Source: Sanguinoderma infundibulare
Lineage: Eukaryota; Basidiomycota; Agaricomycetes; Polyporales; Polyporaceae
Length of the DNA: 64,000 nucleotides
Reading direction: 5' to 3'
Assembly: GCA_032821775.1 (NCBI GenBank)
Contig: JAVLRN010000011.1
Location: 558,001-622,000 of the forward strand
The notes under the pieces were generated by a model that saw nothing but the letters and a program-made list of their open reading frames with translations, made no database searches and was not told the DNA's origin. Below are positions 23,278 to 35,755 of this stretch, piece by piece. How positions within the stretch are numbered: the stretch's first letter is position 1; the number at the start of each line of letters is the position of its first letter. Position numbers and translations under genes: made by a program.

Positions 23278-25613
23278 CTACATCGGGAGAGGGATCGGAG
23301 GAACGGGAAGCCGGGCAAAAGAACGAACAAATGATTGCACATAAAACTCGACCGCGCACCGTTGAATGTTCAAATAGTCCTCGTCCGACGGCGCCTGTGA
23401 TGCCCTCCTGGCCTGGAGGATCGTTTCGGGACAACCGGGCCAGCGCGAAAGCACCTCAACGAAAGCCCGTAAGCGAACGCAACATCCATCCCACCCACTC
23501 TCCGGAGGTACGAACCAGCAATACCGTTGAGCGGCGTCATCGAGAGATGGTAAAATCGTCACGCCAGAGGAGGGTTCTCCCCAGACGCCAGAGATGAGCA
23601 TCTCGCGCTCCCATTTTTCCCATTCGCGCCAGTCGGACATGTTGACCAGGAGATGGTCTAGGACCATGAGGTCGGCACGGAAGTTGAGTTCATGCGCCTC
23701 CCAGAGCAATGTCGCCCTGATCACTGGATGGGCGGCGATGACATCCACGTCGACCGCAAGGCCTCGAAAAGGTACGGGGACATCCGCAGAGTACGAGTCC
23801 ATGTGGGCGACTTGGTGGAACAGCAGACTAATCTGGTTGCGCTCGTCCTGCCGCCGTTTTTCCCGACGGACATCAGAACCGTCGGAGCCCGTCGGAGGGT
23901 GTGTCTTGGTGCGATAGTCGCCCCATAGCGCCGTCCGCCACTCTCCAATGGTGAGCGGCCGTCGATCAAGGGTTCGGTCGAACAGCCGAGTACGACAGAA
24001 TTCGCGAATGCGGCAGAGGTTGTGCAGATATCGGGGCACTTTCTCGTCTACTCGAGCGCGTTCTGGATGGGGACAAACGTCCTGGACGGATGAGAGGCTG
24101 TCGAGAAGGAAAGGGGGCGGGTAGAAGTAAAGGGCGGCATTTTGGGTCTGCTTCACTGGAGAGACAGCCGCCAGCGCCGTGACCCATACTGGTGACGGCT
24201 CTGCAAATGGAGAGGCCTGGAAGTTCCGGGAGGGGTGTTGCCAGGCCGATGACATCGCGTCAGGGGCACTAGGAGACGGGGCGACCTCTGAGGCGGCTGG
24301 CCCGGGCGCTTGAGGCACCACTTGACTGGATTTGGTCTTGCGCCCTCTGCGCGTTTTCTTCGCCACAGATGTGGCCTCCGGGACGGCTGCCCGCATCGCG
24401 AGCTGTTTCGCGTCCTCGCCTCGCGCCCGCTTGGGTGGCCGACCTCCTTCTGGCACTTGCGGAACAGCGATCAGGTTAAGCCCCTCCAGATGCGACCCGG
24501 CAATGTCTCTGGAGACGGACATCAACATGCCTGTGAGCCAGTTGCCGGTGACGTTGGGTACGCCGACAAACGACCCAGCCTTATGGAGGATCGGAGGATC
24601 GCATGGAGTGTGCGACATGCCGTAGGGTAAATCTTCTGGCTCTACCACTCTCCAGACCACGAGTTCTTTCGTCAAGGGCTGAATCAACCACACCGGAAGA
24701 CCGACGCGACACCACGTCTGTGCATCCGTAAGGTCCCGGACGAAGCCACCGAGGACAGGCAGACGAGATGACGACCAATCCTCCGACTTCTGGACGCGCA
24801 CTACAACCTGCTCGACGTACGTCTTCAGACCGGCTAACTCGAGGCAGAGACGCTGGATGTGAGCTGCGATTGCCATTGCGGTCCTGCGGTGGGCTGGAAC
24901 ATATGTCATCCGGTCTACGACCTGACGTAGCAGCATCACGAGGAAAGCGCCGTATCGGCGAACGTCCACCTGGGCGATCTGCATTCCATGGAACCGGTCG
25001 ATAGCGAACTTGGCTGCGTGGGCCAGCTCGGAGCGCGTGTCCTCTCGGATGAACCCTAAGCCGTTTACCATGACCTCCTTACGCTCCACCCAGTCCTTGG
25101 AAGGTTGGAGAGATGTGAACAGGATGCGGGGAAGATGTGGCGGAACAGGCAGCCGGGGAATACAGGCGAGATGCATCATGCCCTCGATGTAAGGCTGTGG
25201 CCATCGCGAGTACTCGTGAAGCCCCCATTGTCCATCTTCATGGGTCTTGATGATGTCCGCGAACACCGGATATCGCGGGACGAACTCCATGTTCGGCGAC
25301 GTGAAGACAAATCCATCTAAACCGCCCCGGGTGGCCACCTTTCCCTGCCAAGCCTCGCACACGGCGGGGCCTGTAGGTCAGGATATTAGTGATGCATATG
25401 ATACGCGTGAACGCACGACTAACCTACGCCCTTCCTGTTCACCACCAGACGAATTGCGGGCTGAGCATGTGGATCGTGCACGTCATCTGCGGTCGGGCTG
25501 CAAACTGATCGTCAGTACGGGGAAACGTTTCCCGCATAGACTACGTACCTTTGAGATGACGGGCTGGGGATGACGACGGCGTTGATGGTGGATGTAGAGG
25601 GTTCCGCCGGCAT
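23278..25613 (-). CDS. Agaricomycete lineage-specific protein, 743 aa, function unknown
   Basis: Exons 25549-25613, 25424-25497 and 23278-25370 join in frame to 743 residues, starting MPAEPSTSTINAVVIPSPSS. The conserved opening PAIRLVVNRKGVGPAVCEAW is created across both splices, supporting the joins. Further on are GGLDGFVFTSP, LPVLGGFVRDLTDAQTWC-RVGLPVWLIQP and an acidic/basic C-terminal region. I recognise RAGLPVWLIRP-like proteins as a large expanded Agaricomycete family of unknown function, frequent in repeat-rich DNA. A Lys/Arg-rich segment (KKTRRGRKTK) could be nuclear targeting. The 694-codon exon has no stops, so the copy seems intact. The right arm of the 98-bp inverted repeat lies about 170-270 bp upstream of the ATG. 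Confidence 0.7.
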
Positions 25614-27394
25614 GATGTCACTACACACGGATGGTGAGCACCGTGCTAACACATCGTGATAGACATCCCAACCTTAACGGAAGGGCGAAAGCAATGGACA
25701 GGAGAAGTGATGGACTGACTGCGAGGATGAACAAGTCCCGTCCAGTAAGGATGGGTGATGCCTGCGGAAATCAATTGGAATCCCCAGACGTATGTGCAAA
25801 GTGTACGAATTACACCATGCACGATACGCCACCGCCTAGTGAGTGCAAGCTGATCGTCTAAATGACGGCTCTGCTGCGCACTCGCGGTCAACCTTGAGAG
25901 GGAAGTACTCACCTAGTGTGTGCTGAGAGACACCTGCGAGCCGTTGAGGTGTGTGGTCGAACGACGGGCTGCAGATACGTGTCCCAGTGTTGACGAGGCT
26001 AAGAAGCCCCTATTCTTAGGGAGTAATCGCAAGGCGAGCGAGGTCGGTCAAAATCGAGGCCCTCGGAGCAGAAGTGGACAACGGAAGCAAATCCAAGTAA
26101 TCGCTTGGCGCAGTCGATAAGGCACAGCAAGCATGGGAATTTTCCCACAGCTATCATGATTTGCTTCCGTGGCGCGTGGCGGAGTCCAATCGGATAAGCA
26201 CTGGGTAAGTATAGATTGAAGGTCACTTTGAAGGCGTCTTGACCTGTGAGATGGGGGGACCGATCTGTTATCGCTGCGTTGACGACTCCTTCCTTCTGCT
26301 GAGTCCCGCTTCCGTCTACCACCAGAGCTGTCGACCCCCCCACGAAGGACAAGAACATCTTCAAAAGGGACGAGCACCACGGTGTGATTCACGGTAAGCC
26401 CTTGCCCTAGCAGCTCGCCCCTCGCGGCTAAGACCTTGACCGGTCAACAGGGATCCGCCAGATCGCGCTCAACAGCCAACCTCCCGCGAGTGGATCTCGA
26501 TGGCCATGCGAGTACCCAACCCATGCCCAACGGCCGGGAAACTCGTTTACACGGAAACGGACACTCTGCACCAGGCACAGCATCTGTGCAAAGCGGTATG
26601 TGGAGATCTGACAACTGACTATGTGAAGATATTGACACCCTCCTTTGCTGACAGCATACATCGCTTTCATGTTCATGGATTCTATCGTCGGCTGGGACTA
26701 CCCAACGACCGGTGAATTCAGGGATGCTTTGACCGCGGACATAGTCCGCGGGCGGCAGTCCTTTTACCCGACGACTGGACGTAGTCAGTACTTGCAAGGA
26801 CGCCTCTGTGGGCAAGTACGCCTCTGGTGAAGGTTCCACCCATCCTCATTAAAGGTAGGAGTTTGATGAAGCCCAGCATGCGCACCCCTGACCTCCCATG
26901 CACTTATCCTGTGGCAACTGTGCACAGTTCACCCACGGAGGTCTGGGCCGTCTGGTGGCGTATTTGGAGCGCTGGAGTATGGTGGTTGACGGGCGCACGA
27001 AGGCGAGAGGTATGGGCTGAGTTTGGCACACAGGCATGAGTCGCATACAAGGTCTCATCTCACAGTCACCTGGGCAGGGTACCGTGACGCGCTGTGGTCT
27101 GGTGAGACCAGACAAAGCACCCATTGTTGAATAACATCTTAATGCATGTCGATGCACGTTGCTCACCCGTTGCCATAATACCATGCGCACTGCCATTGTG
27201 CGTCGTGTGTCGAGTGATTGGATTAATAAAAGGATAAGCGGAGTGCTTACCCGATTTGAACGAAGTGTATCAAAGGCCCCTGAAGTGTCTGCACGCACGC
27301 TTCGGCGTTGGTAAATTTGATTGGATGAGCCCCTGCGCAATGCGCTACCCACTTCCTGCGTCTTGAGCTCCCATATGCCCGTCCTTCCCCACTT
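25614..27394. other. Interval between the inverted-repeat block and the KDZ gene
   Basis: Apart from the repeat arm (25786-25883), no gene is firmly seen. Short coding-like frames on + at 26.50-26.83 kb (VPNPCPTAGKLVYTETDT; FMFMDSIVGWDYPTTGEF) might be two exons of a small gene, but the join does not hold frame. GTACTTGC (26788) and GCAAGTAC (26812) form an imperfect version of the paired palindrome. Confidence 0.4.
25786..25883 (-). repeat. Right arm of the 98-bp inverted repeat
   Basis: Reverse complement of the arm at 13754-13851 (82 of 98 positions by hand). It lies upstream of the minus-strand gene starting at 25613. Confidence 0.8.
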
Positions 27395-30300
27395 ATGGCT
27401 TTCAGCCTGAAGTCTCTGAGCGAGACGCTCTCCCGGAAAAGAGCTCGGAATGATACGCCATCTACGCCTCGCAAAGGGAAGGCAGCGTTCAAATACTTGT
27501 TTCACCGCTCGCCTCACTCCAATGCATCACGCTCACCATCATCGCACGCCGTCCCCCCTGTCCCGCCTTTGCCAGCGCCGTGCTGGGATGCGATCCCCTC
27601 TGGTCAGCCCTCCACCCAGTCGTCGTCGGGCCCTCAGACAGACACTACTAGGCTGAAACACAAGGCCACAGTGGAAGACGACAACAGTGACGAGGAAGAG
27701 CCGGGAGTGGAGGACGGTATCAACGTGAACTATCATCTGGTACGCACCATTGCCCAAAGACGGTGACCGGACGCTAACAGTTGGAACGTAGCCTTCAACC
27801 CGTTGCAACAAGTACCTGGATGAGGGTCATGCACTGAAGGCGAGAGATCTCTGGGATGATCTCGACAACCCTCCCCCCTCCCTGGACGCATGCCCAACAT
27901 GTGCGGTTCGCCTCGTCGACCTCCCCCCCGAGCATCCCCCCGAGAATCGTACGTTGTTTCGATGCAAAGACTGTTCTGTGTCTACCTTGCGATGCGTGGA
28001 ATGCTTGTATCGCTGTCACTCTGAGCGTCCTTTCAACCGGATCCTCAAATGGGACCCAGCGAAGAAATTTTGGGAGAAGGTGACACTGGCAGACCTGGGG
28101 TACCGGTTCCAACTCGGGCACGCGGGCAAACGATGCAAACTCGCGGACGGGGAGGGCAAGGAGATGGTCATCATTCACGAACACGGTATCATGAAACTCC
28201 CTATGGTATTCTGCGCTTGCCAAACGGCGGGTACGGAGATCAAACAGCTCGTCCATGCGGGTCTCTGGCCGGCGACATGGGAGAAACCTATGACGGCGAC
28301 CACCTTGAACGCGCTGGAGACCTTCCACAGTCTGAACCTCAATGGCCAGGTCAACGTGCACGACTACATCAATCATCTGAGGAGGACGACGGATAATGTT
28401 GGGGCGGAGGATGTGCTGGTATGGTACCATCAGTTTACGGGCTCACCAGTACACTAATCGTAGCCGATAGGATCGTTATCGCGAGTTCAACAACTCGTAC
28501 AGACTCTTCACCTTCGTCCGCGAATGCCGGCGGGCGGGGGTCGACCCAGTACGCGACTTGGACTTTGGATGCCTTGCGATCTTATGTCCGGCATGTCCTC
28601 AGCCAGGCCATAACATGAGACCGGGTTGGGAGGATCGCGACGAAGAGTTCCGGTATGTGCTCCACCTTACGGCGCTGGGGCTCGAGCCAACTGTATGTGT
28701 GTTAGCTATCTAGACGCTCTACACTACTCGATCGACGGCAACTTCCACTTCAACCTCAAGCTCAAGCAGACGGACCAGCACGACTTCCCCCTGACCAAGG
28801 GTGCCGCCTACTTTGTCCACGAAGACGACTTCAAGAAGTTCATTGCCAAGGCTCCACCACCGAAGTACGAGGTATGTAGGCCGATCATCTTGGTTGCGAT
28901 GGGCATGGCTTGATGGACAACGGGTGCAGTCATCTACTTGCAACGAATTCGCAGCGATGGGCTCGGGCAAGTACAAAGGGCCGGTATCCGGAATCATTGC
29001 GGTCGTCTGTCGTCATATGATGGTGATGCAAGGAGGTGTGGTGGACTTGAGCAAAGCTGAGGCGTGCGTCGGTGAGCCTTCCTCTGTATGGGCACACTTG
29101 GCTGACTTGATGGGGCAGATACATCTACGTCGACATAGCGCTCGTCTCCGCGTTACAACGGTATCTCAAGCTCCGGCTACTGATCGGCTCTTACGACATC
29201 CACTGTCAATTCATCATCCATCTTCGTGAACGTCTGGAAGTCGAGTTCCCGAAGAAGATGCTGGATGAGCTCGAGACGATCACTGACCCCAAGCTCCCGG
29301 ACATTGTCGCCGCGGTGGGTAAGTACCACTTGAGCATGCACAAGCCCACGTGCCGTCCGTACTTCTCCTTGCACCACCTTCCCGGCTCGTGCATGGACTG
29401 TGGTGAGCCGTGTGAGCGGTTGTGGGGTATCATCAACACGGTCGCGCGCCGGACGAAGGAAATGTCCCCCGGATATCGGCACGACGCCCTGAACGACCTA
29501 TTCTCTGATCACAACGTCCGACGTGTGCATATACTTCGTGAGTGTCAACCTGCGGATGGGTCCGTTTCACTGCTGACCTTGCCGGCAGCCACCGAGCTTT
29601 GTGAGAAGCTTGAAGTCGCTGAAGAACATTTGGCATCCGCGACGGAGTACCTGAACGCAGTCGAGGCCTCGGTGAACGACTGTTTTCCCAAGGGCACGCT
29701 GGAGCAGTGGCGCCAGGCTCATGTGGCTTGGAACCGTGACGTCGTCGACATCGCGAAGCACAAGAAGCTGGAGAACCCGTGGGAACCACCTGTTGAAGCT
29801 AGTGAGTGCCCTAATGTTTAATGAAAACATGTACTCACCCCGGGTTTGGAGCCCTCACTGTTAGTGTCATCGCAGAGCAGCTGAACGAGAAGTGCGCGGA
29901 GTCTGGGGACGTGCAAGGGGTAGGAATGGTTCGGGCTATGCGTGCCGCTCTCGCGCTCGAGGACACGCGGTAAGTGCATCGCTGACGCATCTCTGGCTCA
30001 GTGCTAATAGCGAGTACTAGCGTCGAGCTTCAGTCGGAAATGTCGGAGTGTGAAGGAACGGAGAAGATGCGCTCCGCGATGGCGACGAAGATGGATGCGT
30101 ACCGGAAAGAGCTTGCGGGGGTTCAAGAGGAGATCGAGAAGTGGGTTGAACCGGCGGTGCGCATCGCTTGCGAAGACTTCAAAGAGGAGAAGGTCCCGCG
30201 CGACAAGATCTCGCTCGACAAGGTCCCGCGCGAGAAGCTCCCGCACACCTTCCCCAGGCGCGACCCCAAGGACGATGCAGCGAAGGGCGTACCGGAGGCT

Positions 30301-31278
30301 CCTGCCAATGCCCCGAAGAAGAAACGGAGGAACAACACGCGTGCACAGAAGGCCCTGAACGCGTTCGTCATGGAGCTCGCGGAGTCCAGCATTCTACTCC
30401 CTTCATCGTACCACAGTAAGATTCGCGAGCACCCCGCCATGAAGCAAGCGGTTGTCACAGAGCTCGCCCTGCGCGAAGGCCAGGCCGACGAGGCGCTGGA
30501 GGAACTTCGCCTTCATATCTCGACGTACGAAGCTCTCGAAAAGCGGCGGAAGCAAGGCTCAGGGGTTAAGCACAACACTGCGATGGACGGAAGGCTAGCC
30601 AAGAAGGTCGCGGCGCAGCACCGCGCCAGGGATCGGTACCGCGCGGTGCGCCACGTCATGCTCATCCTCGGCATGCCTAAGGGCCACAAGAAGTTCCAAG
30701 AGTTGCAGGAGGGGGACTTGAGGGCGTTCACCCTCCTCGTCGTCGAGCAGAGGCTCGGCGACAGTTATAAACTGCCGTCTTGGATCTGGGGAGATTTCTC
30801 GTTCGTCAACAAGGTGAAACAGGGCCAGATGCGCACGTTCCTCGAAGCCAGTGAGTGAACCCTGTCGTCCGCGCGTGCGACGTGAACTGACTCCCGCGTA
30901 GGCATGCGCGTCCATTGGTTTAGGCACAACGCGCTGGTGCAACGTTGGACGGAAGAAGCGAAGACTCGTCGGGAAGAAATATTCCGGAGCGCGGAGTTTT
31001 TCCTCGACAGGCAGGGAGATTGGACGAAGCGCGCGGGGGACCGTGAGGAGCAGGGACGGGCCGGGGCTGCAGCTTACGCGCGAAGGTGGGTTCTATACGT
31101 TGAGCTTGTGGGCGCGCACTGATCCTGCATTGGGTAGGCAAGCTTTCCGTTGGGAGAGGCTGTTGAAGAAGGTGCAGGGTGTCCGGCCATACGCCGCCTG
31201 CGTGGAGCAGGTAAGTCCGCGTGGTGGTGGGTACAGCATGCAAGTTAATGACATTCATATCAGAATGATGGTCTCTAG
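27395..31278 (+). CDS. KDZ (Kyakuja-Dileera-Zisupton) transposase with CxC2 cluster
   Basis: Twelve exons (27395-27739, 27792-28418, 28471-28652, 28706-28871, 28930-29063, 29119-29537, 29589-29801, 29876-29969, 30021-30850, 30902-31085, 31138-31210, 31264-31278) join in frame to about 1093 residues. Residues ~149-230 hold the CxC2 cysteine cluster (CPTC ... CKDCSVSTLRCVEC ... C). The RNase H-like core shows SIDGNFHF (Asp395), SYDIHCQF (Asp511) and GEPCERLWGIIN (Glu584), the expected D-D-E set. The C-terminal MRVHWFRHNA ... W region is also typical. Length and motifs suit a full-length DNA transposase, and no frameshift was met. Terminal inverted repeats and the target duplication were not located. 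KDZ elements are linked to TET/JBP genes in basidiomycetes (Iyer et al. 2014), and such a gene lies about 11 kb to the left. Confidence 0.85.
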
Positions 31279-32204
31279 CGTAGCTTTGTACGCCCGTCTT
31301 GCTTACATGACTTGTTTGAGATCGCATATGGTTTGAGATGGACATTTGGCAGTGGTCATGCAGTAAGGATGAGGACGCGGTGAGGAGAGTGGTTTAGGCG
31401 TGAGCTCCGTGGTTGTGCATCGCCGAAGGGCCTGACTGGAGAGGAGGTAAGCATACCGTTTCTGGCGCGTCGAGGGACGTATGATCATGTGTTGACGACG
31501 ACAGAGGCAGGTGAAACAGACAGGCCTCGGGAGTTACAGGCCGTTGCACATGCCGTCAGCCCGAGTTCATGCAGGGTTGGAGCAAGCCGAGGAAGGAGAT
31601 GGTGCTGGAGTTTGACGTCAACGCGAACGAGGTAATCGATGTTACTGGTTAACGCGCCCGGCGGTTTACTGCACACAAAACGTCTAGATTGAATATAAAC
31701 AGCACGAACTTTGGACAATTCATGTTGTGATGATGTCATGCCAACTGGAGGGAAATGTGAGGTGGGAATGACGCAATCGGTAATGAACGGTGATGGGCAT
31801 GGCTGATGGGTGCCTAGGGACAATCGCGGGAAGTCGCCAGTTAAGTTAGGCCTATTTTCCAGTGATGAGTGGGCGTTGATGACATGTCGAGCTTCAGAAA
31901 TTCGGCGAAGGCCCGAAGGACACTGGAGTACATTACTCGGCAAAGCGACAGTCTGCGCGGGTCGACAAGATGCAGAACACTGTGTTCGTTATGAAACGCT
32001 CCGATGGGGACGGGGACGAGCTGGCAGCGATCTTCCTGGTCAACATCAACTCCACTTGGGCCCTCCTCACGGACGCGAGGGCATGTGGCGATATGTTGAC
32101 CAGGAAGGTCACATAGTTGGGCCGGTTCCGCACGCAACATCGGTTCACAGGAGCGCATCATTACTGGACAATCTAACCAGGCCGTCCCTCCGCTCTCGTC
32201 AGGA
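31279..32204. other. Interval downstream of the KDZ gene
   Basis: No complete gene. Two short coding-like plus-strand runs are visible: near 31570-31631 (MQGWSKPRKEMVLEFDVNAN, followed by a GT) and 31970-32116 (MQNTVFVMKRSDGDGDEL). They may be relics or exons of the decayed gene that follows. KDZ ends may lie here but none was recognised. Confidence 0.35.
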
Positions 32205-34790
32205 GTGACACGCTCGAGCTTCATGACGAGCACCTCGGGTACGCCGAGCCTCTGCAACTTCGTCTCGCAGTCCATGTCCGCGATCGACACGCGCTTTGTT
32301 CAGATCGCATCGGAGCTACTGCACAACTACCAAATAGACATCTGGAGGGGGAAAGGCAGCGAGCAGCTCGAAATGCTGGAGATGGCGTTCTACCTGTACA
32401 AGACTGGATGCTACGAAGACCAGTTCACGCACGCGAGCCCGGAGCAGCGCGAGCGCGGGCGTTGGTGAGTGCACCCACGCGAACGTCAACTATACCTCAC
32501 TGACAACCACTGTCACAATGCGCGCCCGTAGGTACTTCCATGGCCCTCCTTCGTCCCAGATCGAGGATGGATGACGGCACCCAGACTGGCCTCTTGTTGG
32601 CGGAGGAGGAAGAGCGAGGTTGCGATCAGTCATGAGCATTGCGGGGTCGATCACCGAAGTGCGGGGTCGTTCATGGATCGGCATGTGATGTCACCCTGAA
32701 CACCGGACCGAGATGGTGTACTGGTGGCGACCACGGAGATCGAGCCCTTCCGTCTACCCGAAGCTTCGCAACCTCGTCCAGGAGAAGAGGAGTTACCAGG
32801 TTACGCATGTCGGAAAGAACAGCCGGATCGCGAAGGCGAAACGTATTCTGAACGCGATCCACACCGAGTTCGCTTTGGGTGAGTATGAAGAGGGTGACGT
32901 TCACCAGGAGAACGAAGTGAGTCCGGCTTTCCTTAATATGGGACACACCCTAACAACGCTTTGCAGTACGTCGTGCTTTCGCGTGTGCAGCCGCACACGC
33001 AAAAGGGGGACCTCTTTGTTGCCCACTGCGCCTTCCAGAAAGGCTCGAAAAATCGGGGATTCAGTGAGTGTTATCGGCAGCCAATCTCCTGCAAACGTAC
33101 CCTGACATCCGATCTACGAAGTGACCCCTATCAAGCTCCGCAGCACCAAGGCTCGGCTATTGTACAGCGCACGCTTTGACTTCTCGTCGTACGAAGACGC
33201 CTCGGATAGTGCTACCCTGCGAGGAATGTCCGGCAAGCTCGTGGGCGTGCTCGACTTCGTCGTGCCGCAAAACCATGATTCCGAAGGCCCGTATGCGGAG
33301 ATCGTGGTCCCGGAGTGCTTCCCGCCTAGGAGTATCATGCTCTTCGAGACGCAACTGCAGGGCCTGGACAGCGATCTCGACAAATTCTGCTCGTCGGGTG
33401 CGGAGGAGGCCTTTGGCGACCTCGACCTCGTCGACCTCAACGCCGTACTCTTCCGCACGGAAGGAGGGGAACATGATGCGACCGGGGGTGAGATTGGGGC
33501 ATACAACGTTTCTGGTCTCGGCAACTTGGTGGTCTGTGGCCTCGAGGGATGGATGCACCCGCTCCGCGACATCATGCGCTACAACGACCTCGGGCACCCG
33601 CTGTGCGGACACCTTCGAGAAGGAGCGTGGGTGTTCGACTACGTGCACAACCGTCTGTCCAGGTATGTTGTATATAGGTTCTTTCATGCATGAATACACT
33701 GACAGTCTTTTACAGACAGACAGATGTTTTGCCGAACCTGGCAAAGATGGGGAAATGGTTCAAGGAACGCTCTGACCGCATCAAGGACTGTTGGGGCGGG
33801 GACGTGTTCATTTCGCTCCGCGGTCTCTTCCTCACGACGGGCAACTTCAAGGGCGCGAAAGTGCGCATCCTCGCGTTCGCGTCCGTGCTCAAGCACGGCC
33901 TCATCCCGAACCTCCTTGACTCGCTGTGGACCCCGCGGTACAACTCTTGCGACTGGCCCTGGTGGATGCTGCAGAAGAACCAGGACTACGCCACTCTCGC
34001 GCCCGACGGGCTGTCGATCGCCTCCGACTCCGTCAAGCGTCGCTTCCCGAGGAACGACACGCGTGCGTACGCGTCCTGGAGCACGATTGCGGAGATCGTG
34101 CAGGAGATCCTCCAGCGGCACGCGGCCGGGATATCGTTCCAGGAGTACAAGGGGGGCCTGAACCTGGACGGACAGACGGGGAACGAGGGGTTCAACATCG
34201 ACATCAAGGTCGACTGGACGACGGGCTGCTCCTGGGCCGGAATCAGTTCAACTGCGGGACGTGGATGGACAAGATGGGGGAGTCGGGGCGGCCGGGGAAC
34301 AAGCGCGCGCGATGGGGCGCCGGTCGAGATTACGGGCCTGCTGAAGAGCACGCTGAGGTGGCTGAGCGAGCTGTCGGCGGCGGGGAAGTTCCCGTTTAAG
34401 GGCGTAGAGGTCAACAGTGAGTGTGTGGTTGATGAGTTTCGGAGCGACGGTAGCTGATGCGTAGCACACAGTCAACGGGCAGAAGCGGTTTGTAAAATCA
34501 ATTCGCAGATGGGCAACAGCAAGGCGATCTACAAGGAGGTGTAAGGTACTCCTACTGAGCGTAGGTGGGCAGACTACCAGTTCCGCCCGAACTTCCCGAT
34601 CGTGATGACCGTCGCGCCCGAGTTGTTCGACCCCCAACACGCCCTGGGCGCGCTCAAGCTTACCGACCAGGTTCTGCGCGGGGCCTTTGGGCATGAAAAC
34701 GCTCGACGATGTGGCCCTCGAGTACCGTCGTGACGACGACACCGCGAACGAAGGGATGGACATGTGCGGCGAAATGAGCGCAAGATGGTG
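32205..34790 (+). pseudogene. Decayed glycogen debranching enzyme gene
   Basis: Plus-strand exons show clear similarity to the C-terminal amylo-1,6-glucosidase half of eukaryotic glycogen debranching enzyme: RILNAIHTEFALGEYEEG, NDLGHPLCGHLREG, FISLRGLFLTTGNF, VLKHGLIPNLLDS, PVEITGLLKSTLRWL and DYQFRPNFPIVMTVAPELF. Damage: the usual segment between GKWFKER and CWGRD is missing, so RIKD runs straight into CWGGDVF, losing the conserved Arg. At about 34239 the frame shifts so that NQFNCGTWMDKMGES lies in another frame, and it shifts back by about 34310. Another shift follows GAFG near 34690. The N-terminal glucanotransferase half is absent; an exon-like stretch at 32205-32468 may belong to it. 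The intact enzyme releases glucose from glycogen branch points in the cytosol. Confidence 0.72.
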
Positions 34791-35755
34791 AGCTTGGCCG
34801 GGACGGGGAAGGTGGTGGTTGCGCGTGGGGAAAGAAGAGATTCGGGTGAACTGCTCGGGCCAGGACGATGCCGCGTTTGACGGGATGCGATGCTGATCGA
34901 TTGTGGGGTAGGGATCTCGATAATTCACGATCGGCAGGACGAGGTGGGTGATGTAGTGATGGGGACGCGATCGCGTGTTGGATGGCGGGGTATATTCGAT
35001 CGGAATGTGATCGAGCGAGCGCGGGGTACAATGGATATCTGAAGCTCACCTTGGGGTGTGGCAGACAAACTGTTATACGCCTGGGTACTCCCTTCGCACC
35101 GGGGGTGCGAACGCTGATACTTTCCAGGCAGGGACGAGCGGCGTGATCGAGCAGCTGGGGAAGACGAGCGAACTCGGGCGACGGTGGCCTGGGACGACGG
35201 TTTGGTTGAGAGCGATGGTTTTGTGGTCCACAAGCGAGTACTACATCAGTGCGGTTTTCTTCTGCGGTCTCATTCGCGAGTTTCGCGAGGGAGACAAGAC
35301 TGGTGGGACAAGCGGCGACATGGGGGAGGTTCTATGAGGAAGAGGAGGTAAAACGACTTACATCCTGTGGAGAGCAAACTCCTAACGTGCATCCACAGAT
35401 GCATCCACCCAACAAGGACCCGTCCGTCGAGTGCATCCGTCGAAGGAGTGACTGGTCGTCGGACTAGTATGACCACTGACACCTGTGGACGAGCGCGACG
35501 ACCTTGATGGGCAACGAGACGCCCCATGTGGATTTTGAAGGTGGGAAGGAATGAATGCACGGGAGGCCGGAGGCCCGAGCGTGCAATGCGCGAGTGAGGG
35601 ATATGGTGAGTGCGTCGATGCTGGGAGCGTGTGAAACGGTGGCCGGGAGCGCATTACTGGCTTCCTCGCAATTCGTGTCGCTGCGGGCCCGTCTTTCTGC
35701 TCTGAACCGCCAACCTGCACAATCTCCGAGCTCTTTGATTGTACCCAATCGCATC
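34791..35755. other. Intergenic interval
   Basis: No gene recognised after the debranching-enzyme relic. The only long frames are low in motif content. Confidence 0.4.

Larger units (their letters stand above)
13754..25883. mobile_element. Candidate 12-kb inverted-repeat-bounded cargo element
   Basis: Matching inverted arms at 13754-13851 and 25786-25883 enclose one plus-strand gene (TET/JBP-like dioxygenase) and four minus-strand multi-exon genes of unknown function. Both arms point inward and each precedes the outermost gene of the block. Inference: the block could be a non-autonomous or composite transposon. Iyer and colleagues (2014) described TET/JBP genes associated with KDZ elements in basidiomycetes, and a KDZ transposase lies 1.5 kb to the right. 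No target-site duplication was found, and the arms could instead be a dispersed promoter or exon repeat. Confidence 0.35.
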
